Below, piece by piece: positions 55,346 through 56,029 of a DNA stretch of 56,029 nt. The notes under the pieces are model-generated. The model saw nothing but the letters and a program-made list of their open reading frames with translations. It did no database searches and was not told the origin of the DNA. Within the stretch, counting starts at the first letter, position 1; each line of letters begins with the position of its first letter. The stretch is taken from contig JAHFQV010000013.1 in NCBI GenBank assembly GCA_023259175.1, forward strand, positions 1-56,029. The letters are read 5' to 3'. This DNA comes from Oxalobacteraceae bacterium. GTDB lineage: Bacteria > Pseudomonadota > Gammaproteobacteria > Burkholderiales > Burkholderiaceae_D. The position numbers were made by a program, and so were the translations under genes.

Positions 55346-56029
55346 ATGCAAAACAAAGTCATCGTTGAAATTGCCGCCAACTCCTTGGCATCAGCCTTAG
55401 CGGCGCAGCGCGGCGGTGCTGATCGGGTAGAACTCTGTGAGTATTTGGAGGGCGGCGGTGTCACGCCTTCTTTTGGCAGCATTGCGATGGCGCGCGCCAA
55501 ACTTAATATTCCTGTGCATGTCTTAATCCGGCCACGGGTGGGTGACTTTACGTACACAGAGCAAGAAGTCGAGATCATGCTGCGCGATATCGGTGCCTGC
55601 CAACAATTGGGTTGCGACGGTGTCGTGATCGGTGCGCTCACAGCCCACGGTGAAATTGATGTTAGCCTATGCCAAGAGTTGATTAAAGCCGCCGCCGGTA
55701 TGCGGGTGGTGTTTCACCGTGCCTTCGATTGCGCCAGCGATTTTGAGACGGCATTTCAATCTCTTCGTGACTTGGGTGTGAATGGCTTACTCACCTCCGG
55801 CCAAGCCGCCAGCGCGGCCGAAGGCAGCCAACAGATCGCACAATGCCTCGCCCAAACATCGGCGCTAGAAATCATCGCCGGAGCAGGTATCAACGCCAAC
55901 AATGCCACCGCATTGATTGCAGCAACGGGCGTAGCTGCTGTGCATGCGTCGGCAAAAGAGCTCATCGAATCCACCACACCTCTACGACCGATAAAAGGCT
56001 TAAGCGGACAGCATTGGCAAACCAACGAA
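55346..56029 (+). CDS. cutC: CutC-family protein, partial (3' end outside window)
   Basis: TIM-barrel protein first linked to copper balance, though its biochemical role is unclear. The frame from the ATG at 55346 shows VEIAANSLASALAAQRGGADRVELCEYLEGGGVTPSFG, VHVLIRPRVGDFTYT, GCDGVVIGALT, MRVVFHRAFD and GLLTSGQAASA, all typical of CutC. It has no stop before the end of the window; 228 codons are seen, close to the full family length. It follows the asparaginase gene by 36 bases. Confidence 0.92.
   Translation, partial: MQNKVIVEIAANSLASALAAQRGGADRVELCEYLEGGGVTPSFGSIAMARAKLNIPVHVLIRPRVGDFTYTEQEVEIMLRDIGACQQLGCDGVVIGALTAHGEIDVSLCQELIKAAAGMRVVFHRAFDCASDFETAFQSLRDLGVNGLLTSGQAASAAEGSQQIAQCLAQTSALEIIAGAGINANNATALIAATGVAAVHASAKELIESTTPLRPIKGLSGQHWQTNE

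Overview
The window looks like chromosomal DNA from a Gram-negative betaproteobacterium, probably Burkholderiales close to Oxalobacteraceae (Undibacterium-like). This placement is inferred from gene order (mnmG-rsmG-parA-parB-atpIBEFHAGDC), the protein sequences, a moderate GC content and the many TonB-dependent receptors; no database search was possible. No rRNA, tRNA, CRISPR array, phage or intact IS was seen.

Layout. (1) 1-6.2 kb: a two-domain FKBP prolyl isomerase (cut by the window edge), a small unknown protein, methylmalonate-semialdehyde dehydrogenase and a large TonB-dependent receptor. (2) 6.2-19.7 kb: a TauE/SafE permease, an unknown tail-anchored protein, then the housekeeping block mnmG-rsmG-parA-parB and the complete ATP synthase operon. 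Three parS-like sites lie next to parAB, and two of them bracket the tail-anchored gene exactly. Two long inverted repeats sit inside the atp operon, between atpG and atpD and between atpD and atpC. (3) 19.8-28.1 kb: a small serine hydrolase; a 1.15 kb gene-free region with a MITE-like element, three perfect DnaA boxes and a consensus promoter with a LacI-type operator; a TonB receptor plus flavin-dependent halogenase unit; an HxlR regulator; a small secreted protein; and an EpsA/LuxR-type regulator. (4) 28.2-46.1 kb: two divergent, tightly coupled operons that look like an undescribed lipid biosynthesis and export cluster. (5) 46.2-56 kb: an M28 peptidase, a propeller-type diguanylate cyclase divergent from an HD-GYP phosphodiesterase, then glucokinase, glycosylasparaginase and CutC (cut by the window edge).

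The most interesting region is 28.2-46.1 kb. Its key gene encodes a class III PLP aminotransferase fused to a domain resembling cyanobacterial acyl-ACP reductase. The PLP lysine, the Rossmann glycines and the cysteine matching the reductase acylation site are all visible. The simplest reading is one polypeptide that reduces a fatty acyl thioester to an aldehyde and aminates it to a fatty amine. Around it are two AlkB-like di-iron membrane oxygenases, a sterol-desaturase-type hydroxylase, a soluble ferritin-like di-iron protein, a PF10118-type protein, a ferredoxin-reductase electron donor, an SCP2-like lipid carrier, an APC permease, a ThiS-like carrier with a rhodanese-ThiF activating enzyme, an MmpL/RND exporter fused to a LolA-like domain, an outer-membrane barrel and a patatin-like protein. 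Together they suggest synthesis, oxidation, possible sulfur modification and export of an amine-bearing lipid. The product is inference.
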